Notes under the pieces: generated by a model
Seen by the model: the letters and a program-made list of their open reading frames with translations, nothing else
Databases searched by the model: none
Told to the model about the DNA's origin: nothing
Translations under genes and position numbers: made by a program
Shown: piece by piece, positions 27,690 through 40,700 of the stretch
Position numbering within the stretch: position 1 is the stretch's first letter
Layout: every line of letters starts with the position of its first letter
Assembly: GCF_032854445.1 (NCBI RefSeq)
Contig: NC_088303.1
Location: 18,359,501 to 18,423,500, forward strand
Source of the DNA: Liolophura sinensis
Lineage: Eukaryota > Mollusca > Polyplacophora > Chitonida > Chitonidae
Direction of reading: 5' to 3'
Length of the DNA: 64,000 nt

Positions 27690-28560
27690 CCCCTTGTGCC
27701 TCAGTGAGCAGACCTCTTCACATGCTCATGGTCACCTCTTCACCTTGTGCCTCAGTGAGCAGACCTCTTCATATGCTCATGGTCACCTCTTCCCCTTGTG
27801 CCTCAGTGAGCAGACCTCTTCATATGCTCATGGTCACCTCTTCCCCTTGTGCCTCAGTGAGCAGACCTCTTCATATGCTCATGGTCACCTCTTCCCCTTG
27901 TGCCTCAGTGAGCAGACCTCTTCATATGCTCATGGTCACCTCTTCCCCTTGTGCCTCAGTGAGCAGACCTCTTCATATGCTCATGGTCACCTCTTCCCCT
28001 TGTGCCTCAGTGAGCAGACCTCTTCATATGCTCATGGTCACCTCTTCCCCTTGTGCCTCAGTGAGCAGACCTCTTCATATGCTCATGGTCACCTCTTCCC
28101 TTTGTGCCTCAGTGTGCAGACCTCTTCATATGCTCATGGTCACCACTTCCCTTTGTGCCTCAGTGAGCAGACCTCTTCATCTGCTCATGGTCACCTCTTC
28201 CCCTTGTGCCTCAGTGAGCAGACCTCTTCATATGCTCATGGTCACCTCTTCCCTTTGTGCCTCAGTGTGCAGACCTCTTCATATGCTCATGGTCACCACT
28301 TCCCTTTGTGCCTCAGTGAGCAGACCTCTTCATATGCTCATGGTCACCTCTTCCTCTTGTGCCTCAGTGAGCAGACCTCTTCATATGCTCATGGTCACCT
28401 CTTCCCTTTGTGCCTCAGTGTGCAGACCTCTTCATATGCTCATGGTCACCACTTCCCTTTGTGCCTCAGTGAGCAGACCTCTTCATCTGCTCATGGTCAC
28501 CTCTTCCCCTTGTGCCTCAGTGTGCAGACCTCTTCATGTGCTCATGGTCACAACTGTGCA
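27690..28560. repeat. 51-bp minisatellite downstream of the BPI-family gene
   Basis: Seventeen near-identical units of 51 bp containing TGCCTCAGTGAGCAGACCTC and TTCATATGCTCATGGTCACC. Since 51 is divisible by 3, two of the three plus-strand frames stay open for over 300 codons. The resulting 17-residue repeat peptide has no signal of a real protein. Variant bases group units into a recurring three-unit pattern at about 28100-28500. Confidence 0.93.
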
Positions 28561-28569
28561 TCATAAAGA

Positions 28570-29250
28570 CACCACCCAATGGATCACCCAGGTACTTTTT
28601 GTGGTTATTTATCAGAATGTCGTCCAGTATTACTGATAAAATCAGTTCTCATTTTGTCAGATACATGTGCCTTGTACAGGATCATGGCTACGTCTGGTCG
28701 TGTTCTGGTTCCATAAACCTGAATGTCCGTTATGAATTTTTATCTGACTGTCCCGCGTGTGCCCATGGCTAGAGCTGACGCATGCATGTTTCTATGTGTG
28801 CCCCCTACACTGGAAGTGATGGCTGCAGACGTTTGGACCAAATGCACTGTAGATGTCATGAGGTCATTCCACATAGAATAGCGCTTTTAAGTTTGAACAT
28901 TCAAACAATTCATCTTTAGCCATCATCTTTTTTTTTTCACTCAAGGCTGTTAAAAGCTCTGTGTGAATTTATTTTTGTATTTAGTTACAATTATAAACAG
29001 CATTTACAATTTAGCAAGTAGGAAGAAAAAAAGCAGAAAAACAAATTGTTTTATGATTAACTTTGAATCAAAACTACTTGTAAATGTTAGAGGTTATGGT
29101 TATTTGTTGGTAAACTTTTTATAATGATATATTCTATATAAAAAAGTGATATTCAAGTCACACAAGTGATTAAAACATTGATCATTGGTAACTTTTAATA
29201 AGTGTACAAAAATGTTTATTAATGCTTTAAAATGAAGTCATCTGTACCAT
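28570..29250. other. Intergenic stretch, no gene recognised
   Basis: AT-rich sequence between two tandem arrays. No exon-like frame or known motif is visible. Confidence 0.5.
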
Positions 29251-29253
29251 ATG

Positions 29254-30255
29254 GTTACAGCAGAAGTGTTACATCTACCTTGTGGTACAACATGTGCTCT
29301 CTAGGTGTACTTTGTGGTGATAACAGACAAAATGTCCTACGTATTGTTACAGCAGAAGTGTTACATCTACCTTGTGGTACAACATGTGTTCTCTAGGTGT
29401 ACTTTGTGGTGATAACAGACAAAATGTCCTACGTATTGTTACAGCAGAAGTGTTACATCTACCTTGTGGTACAACATGTGCTCTCTAGGTGTACTTTGTG
29501 GTGATAACAGACAAAATGTCCTACGTATTGTTACAGCAGAAGTGTTACATCTACCTTGTGGTACAACATGTGCTCTCTTGGAGTACTTTGTGGTGATAAC
29601 AGACAAAATGTCCTACCTATTGTTACAGCAGAAGTGTTACATCTACCTTGTGGTACAACATGTGCTCTCTAGGTGTACTTTGTGGTGATAACAGACAAAA
29701 TGTCCTACGTATTGTTACAGCAGAAGTGTTACATCTACCTTGTGGTACAACATGTGCTCTCTTGGAGTACTTTGTGGTGATAACAGACAAAATGTCCTAC
29801 CTATTGTTACAGCAGAAGTGTTACATTTACCTTGTGGTACATGTGCTCTCTAGGTGTACTTTGCGGTGATAACAGACAAAATGTCCTACGTATTGTTACA
29901 GCAGAAGTGTTACATCTACCTTGTGGTACAACATGTGCTCTCTTGGAGTACTTTGTGGTGATAACAGACAAAATGTCCTACGTATTGTTACAGCAGAAGT
30001 GTTACATCTACCTTGTGGTACAACGTGTGCTCTCTAGGTGTACTTTGTGGTGATAACAGACAAAATGTCCTACGTATTGTTACAGCAGAAGTGTTACATC
30101 TACCTTGTGGTACAACATGTGTTCTCTAGGTGTACTTTGTGGTGATAACAGACAAAATGTCCTACCTATTGTTACAGCAGAAGTGTTACATTTACCTTGT
30201 GGTACATGTGCTCTCTAGGTGTACTTTGCGGTGATAACAGACAAAATGTCCTACC
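29254..30255. repeat. 92-bp minisatellite
   Basis: About 11 units starting GTTACAGCAGAAGTGTTACA, with 92-bp spacing (29254, 29346). Two main subtypes occur: CTCTAGGTGTAC and CTCTTGGAGTAC. They partly alternate, so a 184-bp dimer is present. Confidence 0.92.
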
Positions 30256-30479
30256 TGGCATATGGTATTGACAAAATTAAGTCACCTGTACATTATGGTT
30301 ATGGTGCGAGTGTTACATCTACCTTGTGTTACGTGTTCTTTAGGTGTACTTTGTGGAAAGCGGAAGTGTAGTCCTACTTTAATATTGGATGTATATGGTG
30401 TCAGTAGCATTTAGGGTAATGGGCAGTGTGTATTTATATTTTGTGGTAACAACAGAACTATGCATTATATCATTTAGAT

Positions 30480-30780
30480 ATGCTTCATCACAAAAGTGTT
30501 AAAAGTTCATCACAAAAGTGTTAAAAGTTCATCACAAAAGTGTTAAATGTCCTTTGAGGTAAAAACTGACAACTCACCTGCACTTTGTGGTGAGAAGAGA
30601 AGTGTCACATGTACTTTGTGGTGAGACGAAAAGTGTCACATGTACTTTGTGGTGAGAAAAGAAATGTCACGTATACTTTGTGGTGAGAAAAGAAATGTCA
30701 CATGTACTTTGTGGTGAGAAGAGAAGTGTCATGTTTACTTTGTGGTGAGAAGAGAAGTGTCACCTGCACTTTGAGGTATA
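30480..30780. repeat. 22-bp and 31-bp minisatellites related to the 92-bp array
   Basis: Three copies of CATCACAAAAGTGTTAAAAGTT (30489-30545) precede about six units of TACTTTGTGGTGAGAAGAGA plus AGTGTCACATG (30585-30775). TACTTTGTGGTGA is shared with the 92-bp monomer, so the two arrays probably have a common origin. Confidence 0.85.
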
Positions 30781-30789
30781 AAGCTGAAA

Positions 30790-31500
30790 ATGTGTCACTG
30801 AAGATTTGTCTCCTACACAGAATGTATTTGCCAGTTATTATGCATGCATATACTCTATGTAGGCTTATAGATTTGACCAGATGACTTCTCTAGAATATGA
30901 CACGTGTATATTAACAGATAGATGTTTCTTAATCATATTAAGTGATTGTATTTTAATACCATTATACATGTTTGTATGTCCTATTTTCACGCATAATAGC
31001 CCAGGTGCTTTAGTAATTTAGACTGCTTTTAAAGGAGATGTGGAATAAAGGTGATACCAACTAATTTCATTACCTGTTAACAGATTGAGCAATCCTGTTA
31101 AAACAGTATGGCATAAATGATAATTTTAAATGTTAAAGAATGATAATATTGAAGTGCCATGAATTTTGAACTGTACAATCTTGATATATATGTACACCTG
31201 TATATACTGTAAATATTTTGTCTTTTCTGATTTTTGTCCTGTGTTTTTCTTTTAAGACACATATGTTATGTTTTTGTTAATCTCTGTTTATTCATAAAAA
31301 AGTTGATTATGTTAGTGTAGGCTATGTCAAACGTTCATGAGAAGTGGGCCTATCCACTATTTAAGCTCAAAGGCCCCAAAATTGTATCTTTCATCACATT
31401 TTAAGGACCTTCAGTTAAGAAGAAAAGAGGTTGTGAACACCAGTAATTTTCTTGATCAGCATTGATCATTCCTTGCACACCCAATGAAACTGAGGGCAGA
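30790..31500. other. Intergenic stretch, no gene recognised
   Basis: AT-rich, without exon-like frames or obvious repeats. Confidence 0.5.
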
Positions 31501-31516
31501 AGAATTATTTATTTAT

Positions 31517-31736
31517 CTGATTGGTGTTTTATGCCTTACTCAAGAATATTTCACTTATACGATGGCAGCCAGCATCATGGTGGGAGGAAACTGGGCAGAG
31601 CCTGGGGGAAACCCATAACTCCTTCCCACGTACAGACAGAAAAGAGGCCAGCATGAGCTGGATACAGCAACCACATTGGTGAGAGGCTCCTCGGTCATTA
31701 CGCTGCACTCGCACACTAACCGAGCCAAGGAGGCCA
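31517..31736 (-). repeat. SINE family A copy with internal deletion
   Basis: Tail-side TTGGTGTTTTATGCCTTACT through GGCAGCCAGCATCATGG, then a jump of about 30 bp relative to full copies, and a recognisable tRNA-like head ending CCAAGGAGGCC. Confidence 0.8.
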
Positions 31737-31844
31737 GATAAGCATGATGCGCGATGTTCTAGTAGGAACAAAACAAGGAAGTTCATTGCTACAGATAATT
31801 ATCATTGGTGGCTACTGGTTTTGTTTTATTCACTTTTTTGTATG

Positions 31845-31950
31845 TTCAGGGAGAGCAGAGACTGAGTGGTTTGGTGCTTGCCTTTCAGTCACTATGAAAC
31901 AAGGTGTGGGTTCAAATCCGGCCTTTGACAAAAATTTGTAGATCCACTCG
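31845..31950 (+). repeat. tRNA-like SINE fragment
   Basis: An A-box-like AGTGGTTTGGTGCTTG and a strong B-box GGGTTCAAATCC about 45 bp apart suggest a tRNA-derived SINE head on the plus strand. It does not fold as a complete tRNA by eye, so I do not call a tRNA gene. Confidence 0.5.
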
Positions 31951-32172
31951 CTAAGTTTGAGGGGTCTTGTTTACAAAAAGTGATCAATGACACCATTTGT
32001 GTTGCCTAACCTTTGGTGAAGTCTTGTCATCCAGAGAAATGAGGAAGTTCATCATAAACCCATTAACGGCCATTGCGCCAGTGAGTGAATGAGTGCTTGG
32101 GGTTTAACGAAATTCTCCAGTGCATGTATATGGCATTATACATCTTTCAAATACAGAGCCTGCTTGATCCCC

Positions 32173-32949
32173 TCACAAAACTGAAAGTCTTCGCCAAAAT
32201 GGTGAACAGAATAGATCATAGTCAGGACGACAGAAATTGCCCTGCCCCTGCCCTGCCGATGATGAAATCTGGTAATACATTACAACTGTGGGTAGTGTTG
32301 ACAGTAGAATATTACATTTCTTTACCAGCCTTTTGAAAAAGTAAAGATATGAGTATGTTGTCAATTAGATGGTCTCACCATGTGAGAAAAAAAAGACACA
32401 ATCTTACTGCTACAATTACATGTATATTGGCTAAAATGAGCAGACCAGGTGTCCCAATAATTAGAAGAAACAGGGTAATACATGTTGAGTAGACCTAGGT
32501 GTGACCCGTCATGAATACTAAAATAAATTTAAACTAGGCGGTAGATTTTAATAATGTAATGTATAATTTATTCGTCCTTTCAAATAGCATAGAACAGTTG
32601 GAATTTTAAACCTCCCAGCATAAAGTGCCAGAAGCCAGATTTCCTCATTTAAGGCTTCAAACAAAGTACATATCCTTTACACGCCTACATGTATGTACAT
32701 GTATATGTGCTAAACACTAGCAGATTTGCCTACCAACTTGTAGAATTGTAGCTGTAACCTGTGAATAAACAGACACTTGATTGCAGCTAAATGCTTCAAA
32801 TCATATGGAACACTGCACATCCTGTTTTGGTTTGACTTGTAGCACGGCTGCCGAGAGGTTCCATCAAATGCACCAAATGGATAACTGTTTAAGCTGATGG
32901 TCAATGCTGCTACCAACAAAATACTAAATACCATCTTTGTCACATTCAT
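32173..32949 (-). CDS. Candidate small secreted peptide gene (unconfirmed)
   Basis: The 79-codon frame 32949-32710 starts with a true ATG and a signal-peptide-like segment (KMVFSILLVAALTISL). Three Cys follow at residues 36, 45 and 59. A possible donor (TTG|GTAGGC) lies near its end. About 450 bp downstream on the same strand, after a TACCAG acceptor near 32272, a frame continues to a stop at 32173 with GNFCRPDYDLFCSPFWRR, which is Cys- and aromatic-rich and ends in a dibasic site. A join from the GTAGGC donor would be phase 0. I recognise no family. It could be a neuropeptide-like or defence peptide, or a chance frame. Confidence 0.25.
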
Positions 32950-33149
32950 GTAAAATGGTGCAAGTTTATTTTGATGACACTAGAGTTCACTGCAACAGTC
33001 AAGTAACATAATTTGGGGAAACGTAACATGACTGTTCTGGCCTGAATATAAAACATGCCAATTTTGACATCCCAATGCTGACACAGGCATCCAACCAACT
33101 GTGGACATCTGCACACACCCAGGTGTTTGTTTACGTAAGCATGTCCATG

Positions 33150-34740
33150 TCCCCCTGACCATGGTTACAATATGTGGACATACAACCAGATGTAGACATG
33201 CCACCACATGTGGACATGAGCAACAACCAGATGTGGACAAGACCAAGTAACCAGATGTGGACATGAGCAACAGGATAATGTGGACATTCAACCAGATGTG
33301 GACATGAGCATGCATCCAACCAGATGTGGACATGCAACCAGATGGGGACATTAGCAACAAGCAAATGTGGACAAGAAACATGCAACCAGATGTGGACATG
33401 AGCATGCATGCAACCTTATGTGGACATGAGCAGATGTGAACAAGAACATGCAACCAGATGTGAACAGGAGCAGATGTGAACAAGAACATGCAACCAGATG
33501 TGAACATGAGCAGATGTGAACAAGAACATGCAACCAGATGTGGACATGAGCATGCATGCAACCAGATGTGGACATGAGCAACAAGCACATTTGGGTGCGG
33601 TCATGCAACCAGATGTGGACATGAGCATGCATGCAACCAGATATGGACACGAGCAGATGTGAACAAGAACATGCAACCAGATGTGAACATGAGCAGATGT
33701 GAACAAGAACATGCAACCAGATGTGGACACGAGCAGATGTGAACAAGAACATGCAACCAGATGTGGACATGAGCATGCATGCAACCAGATATGGACACGA
33801 GCAGATGTGAACAAGAACATGCAACCAGATGTGGACACGAGCAGATGTGAACAAGAACATGCAACCAGATGTGAACATGAGCAGATGTGAACAAGAACAT
33901 GCAACCAGATGTGGACATGCAACTAAATGTGGACATGCAACTACATGTGGACATGCAACCAGATGTGGACATGAGCAACAAGCAAATGTGGACAAGACCA
34001 TGCAACCAGATCTGGACATGAGCATGCATCCAACCAGATGTGGACATGCAACCAGATGGGGACATTAGCAACAAGCAAATGTGGACAAGAACATGCAACC
34101 AGATGTGGACATGAGCATGCATGCAACCTTATGTGGACATGAGCAGATGTGAACAAGAACATGCAACCAGATGTGAACAGGAGCAGATGTGGACATGCAA
34201 CTAAAGGTGGACACTAGCAACAAGCAAATGTGGACAAGAACATGCAACCAGATCTGGACATGAGCATGCATGCAACCAGATGTGGACATGCAACTAAATG
34301 TGGACACTAGCAACAAGCAAATGTGGACAAGAACATGCAACCAGATCTGGACATGCAACTAAATGTGGACACTAGCAACAAGCAAATGTGGACAAGAACA
34401 TGCAACCAAATGTGGACATGAGCAACAAGCAAATCTGGACAAGAACATGCAACCAGATCTGGACATGAGCATGCATGCAACCAGATGTGGACATGCAACT
34501 AAATGTGGACACTAGCAACAAGCAAATGTGGACAAGAACATGCAACCAAATGTGGACATGAGCAACAAGCAAATCTGGACAAGAACATGCAACCAGACGA
34601 GGACAGGGCCATACAGCCAAATCTGGACAGGGCCATACAGCCAAATCTGGACAGGGCCATACAGCCAAATGTGGAAATGCAAATACAAACTAATGTGGAC
34701 ATTGACATGCAACTAGATGTAGATATGTGCATGTCCCCAG
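33150..34740. repeat. Complex minisatellite built from GCAACCAGATGTGGACATGA
   Basis: Nested array. The short units are ACATGCAACCAGATGTGGAC and GAGCAGATGTGAACAAGA, combined in longer blocks that recur (for example the AACTAAATGTGGACACTAGC blocks at 34198-34520). Open frames run on both strands through the array, and none shows protein conservation. The end shows a variant with GGACAGGGCCATACAGCC (34602-34668). Confidence 0.9.
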
Positions 34741-34749
34741 ACATAAACA

Positions 34750-37440
34750 CAGTGACTTAAACTTTCACCAAAAACTCTTCTTCAGGGAAACAGGATGGCC
34801 ATAGAGAATGTTAGATCCTATTTTTAGGATTAACTATTTGTTATAGGTTAAGAACAGTATCAAAGAATGAAAGACATTTCTACAATATGGGAATTTCTAG
34901 AAGTAAATAACTGATCCTTTATGCTAAACATATCTAGCTACATAGTTAAGTAGTTAATTATAATGATATAACAATTATAATACAGCATCGTAATGTAAAT
35001 CATAAATAATAAACACACATTCCAACACACATACATGCATACACATGTATAAAGGTTTCAATTTAGGAACTCTGTAGGCAATATGATATAATAGTACCAA
35101 TCCTTCAATACCAAACAGTCAGGATTTTAGAGTACATGCACAGGTATGTGGCCCGTCATTTAACTCTATGTTTAGATTTACCACTTGCCAATTCTCAATG
35201 AACAGGTGCAGACGACTTTAGTTTCGGAGTTTCAGGTCCACGACCCTATTACTTTAGACACAATCAAAATCATGGTGGAAGTGCATGGAATCATGTCACA
35301 AAAGACTTGAACTTTCAACACCACTTAGAACTGTTGTCAGGTAAAACAGAAATATGCACATGTAAACGTATATGTAAATATGCTCACAGTTTTAAAGGTT
35401 AAAGCTTTGTTTGTCCCAGCTCTAGCTTTTAATAGCCTTTGGTCACATTCATATTAAAACTGTTTTGAGGTTTTATGAACAAAGTATGGTTTTATTTTGA
35501 CAGATTTTGATAATACCCTAAATTTTTCATTTCCATTGATGTTAACTGCAATCAAACTACAAACATACAGGTACACAGAGGTACTTGTAAATCACAAAAA
35601 TATGTCCTACTAAGCTATTGTTTTAGGCCATGGGCCCTACAGTCAATATCCTCGGCCTATTTGGTGCCCTCTGAACATCTTGAATAACAAATAAACTTGA
35701 AAATTACACGTATAACCTCAGCACAATAAGCAACATGTAAAATAAATCATAGCTTGGCTAATTATAAAATAAACTCCAAAAACATATAGGCAGTAGGTAA
35801 CACTCACATTCATAACTAATATATATATATATACACTTTACATCAGTACATTAACCTGTGAATTGTTTTAAAATATATTCTAAATCCACAAATCACATAA
35901 AAAAATACATATACTTTACTTAACAGCTAATGGACCTAGAAATTTGACTGAATGGAACAACAAATTCCATGTAAATATAAATAAATAAATATCTCAGATC
36001 TAAACAAAAAACAATTACATTTTATCTCAGTCTGAACAATGGTATAATTTAAACTATTTAGCAATGGGTTACTTGTATGGACGAAGGAATATTGTTTTGA
36101 TCAAGCTGGTGACCTGACAGTGACCAGTATTTGCTATGAATTTCTTGAGTATCATAACAGTTTACAAGGAATGTACTAGGCATAATACAACACCTGACAG
36201 GTAAATACCCTAATTACAACTTTGAGGCTTGGCCTTACATCTAGAACATGAACACACATCTCCATGTACACATACCAAGCACAACACAAAGCACCAGATA
36301 CAATTCAAGTAGACCTACACTCAAAGCATGGGATTACATGTAGACTAGTACACCTTGTAGTCCACAGTTATTAAGTGTGCATATCGGCAACAGCAAGAGT
36401 GTGTGCCATTCATCTATCTCACAGCCACTGGCATTAGATTTTGTGTTTGCCCACGAATGATACTCTGTCAGTAGCCAGCAGTGGCAGATTTAGTGCCCAG
36501 TAGTGACATATTAACAGGATTTTAATCAATAGACAGCCTTGCCCCATAACAAAAAGGCTACATGCCCTAAATGACCATATATTTCGTCCATGATCAACAT
36601 GCTCATTTTCCCTGATTCGGAGAGTTCTATTGATTTTAGAAAGGTGTTTTGAGCTTTGCTCGGAACATGGGAAGATACTCCCATAATATTTTGTGACATT
36701 TACTTGCTTCTAAAAATGCACTTTTGAGGGCAAAATTTGAGGTCATTTAGTGCATATATCCCCTCAACCAACTACACTGGCTGGGGTATACATCAGTGCG
36801 CTGGAGCTACTCTAATGGCCATCTGGGAGGAGAATGCAACCCTCTCCAACAAAAGGTAAAATACTTACCAAAAACACATGAAGTAAAAAATAATCACATG
36901 TAACAAACGTTTCCAACTTCGTTATTACTTGTTAAAAAAACCCCATTTATACAATCCTTCCCAACAACACTATTTCTAAAGTGCAGAGTGCTATTACATT
37001 CATTTTTACATGTAATTGCACTCTGCTCTAATATTTACAAATAAATATAAAACAACACGACTGGCTGCATAGTAAACATAAATCTGCCCTCAGCTACCAC
37101 GTAGAGTCAATGCAAAAGCATGTAGTGAAGTGGGCAAGGGGTGACAACAAGCTAGGCTGACCATCAAACATGGCCACCCTCTTAACTTTTACCTGTCAGC
37201 CACTTGTAACAACAGGAGCTGATTAATCCAGAAAAGAAGTCAATTATCACATTACTCGCCTTTGCGATAATTCATTTTTTTACCACATAACACCTGCAGC
37301 CATCCTGGAAAGCCTTTGAAATTCTGTAATTCATAAGTGAAATGCAAGGAATCACCGGGTACCTGCTTTCATACATTTAGGTGATGTTATTTCCATTAAG
37401 ATCAATGGCCACACTGGTGATAATTTAGTCTACTTTCCAG
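34750..37440. other. Intergenic / possible 3' flank of the ZDHHC gene
   Basis: No gene recognised. 36618-36750 matches a dispersed repeat also present at 45438-45602. On the minus strand the ATTAAA at 37586-37581, about 150 nt after the ZDHHC stop, could be a polyadenylation signal. Confidence 0.4.
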
Positions 37441-37736
37441 AAGTTCTAATAATAGGCTAGCAAGAAAAAAAGGCCAAGAAATCCAGGAATGCACCAAATG
37501 CTAGCTATCATTAATGGATATATGGTGAAATCCCAGAAACCACACAGCAGTTTTAACAATTCATCCTTTCTCCACAACTGTTTAATTTTCATCAACCCTA
37601 TACTGCCATCCAAGATTTCCCAAACTTTTTGCCTCCAGAAGAAAGGAGGAGAACCACATAAAAGTAGCATTTCTTCCAAATCTGTCTAGATATTTACATG
37701 TCTAACCAGAAAAAGATTATCTCCCTTGTGGTGAAG

Positions 37737-40700
37737 CTACGCTTCCAGTATCGTCTCGGTAAGGACTTGTTCTGAGGGTTCAAACGGCTCGTAGGTGCGA
37801 TAGGTGTCCGAGGCTGACCTCAGGCCACTGTAAGGCTTGTAAGAGACAAGAGAGTCAGTGCTGGTACGTAGAGCTGACAGGTCCAGGGGTGGGACATTCC
37901 GTGGGTGTTGTAGGGGTGCCAGCAGCACCTGGCCTCCAGGCATAAGGCTGTCCTTCCCAGAAAAACTGGCTGACAGTGACCCAGCACTTCTCACACTAGC
38001 ATTGCTCAGGTTTGTCATGGGGTTTTGTGAAGGGTGTTCAGTCTCCCCTCTTGAGGGCAGGTGCCCGTTAGCCGGATAGTTCCCTCTACCATTCAAGTAC
38101 AGCACGGGCCTGTATGGGGTTTGACCTTGAGGGGTGTGGGCAGAGTACAACGTGCTGGTGGAGATTTCCTTCAGGGACTCGGCAGAATCTGAGTGATAAT
38201 CCGTGGCAGTTGAGCTGTTAACTTCGAAGCCCATGGCAACAGGGGTATGGCATTCAGAGCCCATCTTGACAGATGAACTGTTGCTGGTTTCAGCAGGACG
38301 GTGGATGGTTACAGGGGTTATCGGCAGCCGGATACTCCTTGTTCCGAACCCTGATTGACTGTATAGGTCTGCTTTGTCTGAAACAAGAAAACAAAAATAA
38401 CAACATAACCTCACAAGTCTGGTTCTCAAGGAAATGCAACTGTAAATGCATTAGCATCATTTTTAATAAGGCTAACAAGCTACTACTTTGCCCCTATTAA
38501 GACATCATGTGCAAACAAAAACAAAGAAACCAGAATCTGCAGTGGGCCTGGCAGAGGTTTTCACTAGAAACCTTCTGTAGTTATGGGGAATATTCAGAAA
38601 CACATCCATCTACATGTGTATACACTGGGTAGTTCAGATCTGTTCACTGTGGATACACTCAATCCCACAGAAAATCGCTTACCTCAGCAACGGTAAGAAA
38701 AACATACACAGTATCTTGCTTTAATACAAGATTACAACACGTACAGACCATCGCACATTCATGCAAACATGCACACATCCCCACCCTCAGACAACTGCAC
38801 AACAAAGATGCCCACACTGCACTTACAACGGGACATAACAAAGACAATTGCCACTGAAATGAAAGTGGACAAAATTCATTCAGAGCCTATGCTAAATATT
38901 GATCCGTCTTTATTCACCTAGGACAGCAGAACCACAATGCTGTTTAGGTGGGTTAGAAAGACACACATCTCAAACATAAATCTTCTAAAATATCTGTGAT
39001 TTTTAATACAAGGCAGTTAGATGATTAATGACACAAATGTTGGCAATGTTGTGTATTTACCAATAGTTGCTACACTTGCATGCTCTTTCATAGCTGTGTC
39101 TGGCTTGCTGGCTTTCTTTTTTTTCTTTCGTTTCTTTCTCACACAACTTGGATGTAAATGGGCAATAGAATTCTGTAAAATAAACAACAAACACAATGGC
39201 ATCCACTTAAAAACCAAAGCTCAGATTCCAGACATCATTTGTGATAAAAAAAAAGCAAACCAAAAAAACACAACCAGAAAGAAATCACATCAATGCAAGC
39301 TTAGTATTTACAGGAGTCACTCTAAAACTTTCTTCTCCTGTTTTAGATTTGTTTTCCTTGAATTTGTAGTTGAGAATTTATTTTCAAACATTTTAAAGGA
39401 AAAGACAACGAATAACATAACCTTAGTTACATCACATTTTGGAAGAGTGCTTGAAACAGAACTAAAGGGTCACAAGCACTTTTTCTGATGTCCTAGTAAC
39501 CTCATTAATCAACTTTTTATTAGTTCCCATGATGGCACTGAATGCTCCATGTTGGGAAACATTATGTGAAGTTGATTGTACCACATGCACATATGGCTAA
39601 AATGCAAAACATAGTCTGCATGAGGTCAGCAAAAACAGTTGCCATTTTAGGTTACAGAAATAACTAGCTACTGATTGGTTAAACTTCATAACATGGCAGC
39701 ACTTTCAATTTTCTCAAGGTGTGTAATTTCGTCTGTGTTGAACTGCACTATCTCCGTTAGTAAACATAAAGTAAAGTTACCAGGCATGCTTTTTAAACTT
39801 TATGTGTAATAATCTATCACACATTCATCTGGATTTGCATTTTTTTTTTTTTGTTTTTTTAATTTTAAATAAAGCTGTAGTTCACAGGTGCTTGAATAAA
39901 AGCTGTTAAGCCCATTGTCATATGCATGTACCTTAATGACTACCCTACAACATGTACAAATAATAGGTAAAGGTATGAGGTACACTTCCACAATATCATG
40001 GACATTTTAGAAACAAACACACAACTACAAAAATTTTTCCTCACGTTTCCTATGAATGTCCAATTGGGGCCTATTCTTTCTTATCTACACAATCAAAATG
40101 TCTATAACTAGAAGCTCAATAACAAATCATTTACTTTGAACCAGACGCCATCTTTGAGTGCAATGGAGAATATACAAAAGTCTTACTGAATACAATATGG
40201 CAGGTGGTCACATCCAATCTTTTATTGCAATTTTGAGCCAATTCAAGTGAGTGAGTCAGTTCTAGGGGGTTAACCTTGTACTTAACAATGTTTCAGTCAT
40301 ATGACGATGAAGGAATCTGTAGAGTGCATGTAATGTGCCTCCTCACTGCAGGACAGATTTCCATCTGTCTTTTATTTAGTGCTGCTTCACTGAGACGCCT
40401 TACCGAAGGCAAGTAAGCTGCCCGCCTGAGTCATTATACTGATACGGGTCAACCAGTCATTGCACTATCCCATTCACGCTGAATGCCAAGCGTGGAAGTT
40501 ACAACTTCCTCTTTTAAGGTCTGAACTGTGACTTGACCCACAGTGACTTGACACTGGATCTACAGCTCCTGAAGCATGAGCCAATTCGAACGTGCAGACA
40601 AAAAAATAAATATGTATAGGACATTCTAATGGTGGATGCGTTGAAAGTGTAGTCTAAGGTAAAGCTGAGTCAAAATGTAGGCAAGTCCAGGTATGCCACT

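Noticed and set aside
33351-34122. Overlapping antisense frames up to 224 codons, Cys/His/Ser-rich
   Set aside because: Translation of a minisatellite in several frames at once; looks like a zinc-rich protein only because of the repeated word.
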